From the NCBI RefSeq assembly GCF_002234595.1, contig NZ_NMUL01000040.1, positions 1-64,000 on the forward strand: 64,000 nucleotides of DNA. The letters run 5' to 3'. The DNA is from Amycolatopsis vastitatis (GTDB taxonomy: Bacteria > Actinomycetota > Actinomycetes > Mycobacteriales > Pseudonocardiaceae). The position numbers were made by a program, and so were the translations under genes. This document shows, piece by piece, positions 63,716-64,000 of the stretch; the stretch's first letter is position 1; each line of letters begins with the position of its first letter. The notes under the pieces were generated by a model. It was not told where the DNA came from and made no database searches. It was given only the letters and a program-made list of their open reading frames with translations.

Positions 63716-64000
63716 TCAGACGACCACGAGGTTCTTGGTGCTCAGGGTGAGGAGTTCGGGCTCCCCAGCCCGCACGACGAGCGTGTCCTCGATGCGCACG
63801 CCACCGCGCCCCGCGAGGTAGACGCCGGGCTCGACGGTGACCGCCATACCGGCGGACAGTGTACCGACGCCCGTGGCGGCGAAGCTGGGCGCCTCGTGAA
63901 TCTGCAGGCCGACGCCGTGCCCGAGGCCGTGCGCGAAGTGCTCGCCGTGCCCGGCGTCCGCGATCACGGTCCGCGCCGCGGCGTCCACATCGGACACTTC
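63716..64000 (-). CDS. Xaa-Pro aminopeptidase/dipeptidase (M24B), 3' part
   Basis: Partial: the gene continues past the right edge, leaving the last ~94 codons. The fragment carries the metal-ligand region of pita-bread peptidases: HFAHGLGHGVGLQIHEAPS (His ligand), AVTVEPGVYLAGRGGVRIEDTLVV (two Glu ligands) and a short LTLSTKNLVVV tail. It matches PepQ-type proteins encoded just upstream of efp in many actinobacteria. The window cannot show its start or N-terminal creatinase domain. Confidence 0.9.
   Translation of the reverse strand, partial: EVSDVDAAARTVIADAGHGEHFAHGLGHGVGLQIHEAPSFAATGVGTLSAGMAVTVEPGVYLAGRGGVRIEDTLVVRAGEPELLTLSTKNLVVV

Overview
This 64 kb window is chromosomal DNA from a high-GC actinomycete. 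Gene order and protein sequences point to Pseudonocardiales, most likely Amycolatopsis or a close relative; this is an inference, as no marker rRNA is present. Support comes from WhiA, BldD, RbpA, actinobacterial mIHF, GpgS, many GTG starts, GTGA/ATGA stop-start overlaps, and -10 hexamers lying 6-8 nt before start codons (leaderless transcripts). I found no rRNA, tRNA, CRISPR array, IS element, integrase or phage gene.

The core is collinear, read right to left, with the Mycobacterium tuberculosis segment from pyrR to secG as I remember it. From 63.7 to 47.1 kb come a partial M24 peptidase, efp-nusB, then divergent bldD, then the pyrimidine operon pyrR-pyrB-pyrC-(membrane protein)-carA-carB-pyrF, followed by mihF-gmk-rpoZ-coaBC, metK and priA. 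From 46.9 to 32.8 kb lie ggt and a secreted pyroglutamyl-peptidase-like protein, fmt-rsmB-flavoprotein, a secreted serine hydrolase, a two-component system, and rpe-ribE-ribBA-ribH-PH protein (without ribD). Then come xth, a secreted trypsin-like protease, uvrC-rapZ-yvcK-whiA (31.9-27.0 kb), and finally gap-pgk-tpiA-secG and rbpA (7.3-3.5 kb).

Between whiA and gap lies a 20 kb accessory stretch (7.7-27.0 kb). It carries an HTH_42 (AlkZ/YcaQ-like) protein, a LysE exporter, a divergent ArsR/SnoaL pair, an F420-type luciferase-like oxidoreductase, a three-gene SMC/condensin-like operon, a PPOX/F420 protein, a divergent HemF homologue, a large secreted sugar dehydrogenase fused to a PEBP domain, a TetR/fatty-acid-hydroxylase pair, gpgS, and a coupled pair of unknown genes with a phosphoribosyltransferase-like motif.

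The two most interesting signals are these. (1) The SMC-like operon (11.3-18.1 kb) has a kleisin-like, a winged-helix and a 1486-residue ATPase gene. It resembles MksBEF/Wadjet JetABC but lacks an adjacent JetD/MksG nuclease, and its Walker B reads D-N rather than D-E. (2) A family of 21-bp-period repeats forms arrays with exact mirror symmetry (3285-3420 and 46921-47112), with a shorter related run at 22243-22304. All three lie between convergent genes. A likely PyrR-binding loop overlapping the pyrR ribosome binding site also appears, which revises the pyrR start to a TTG at 61796.
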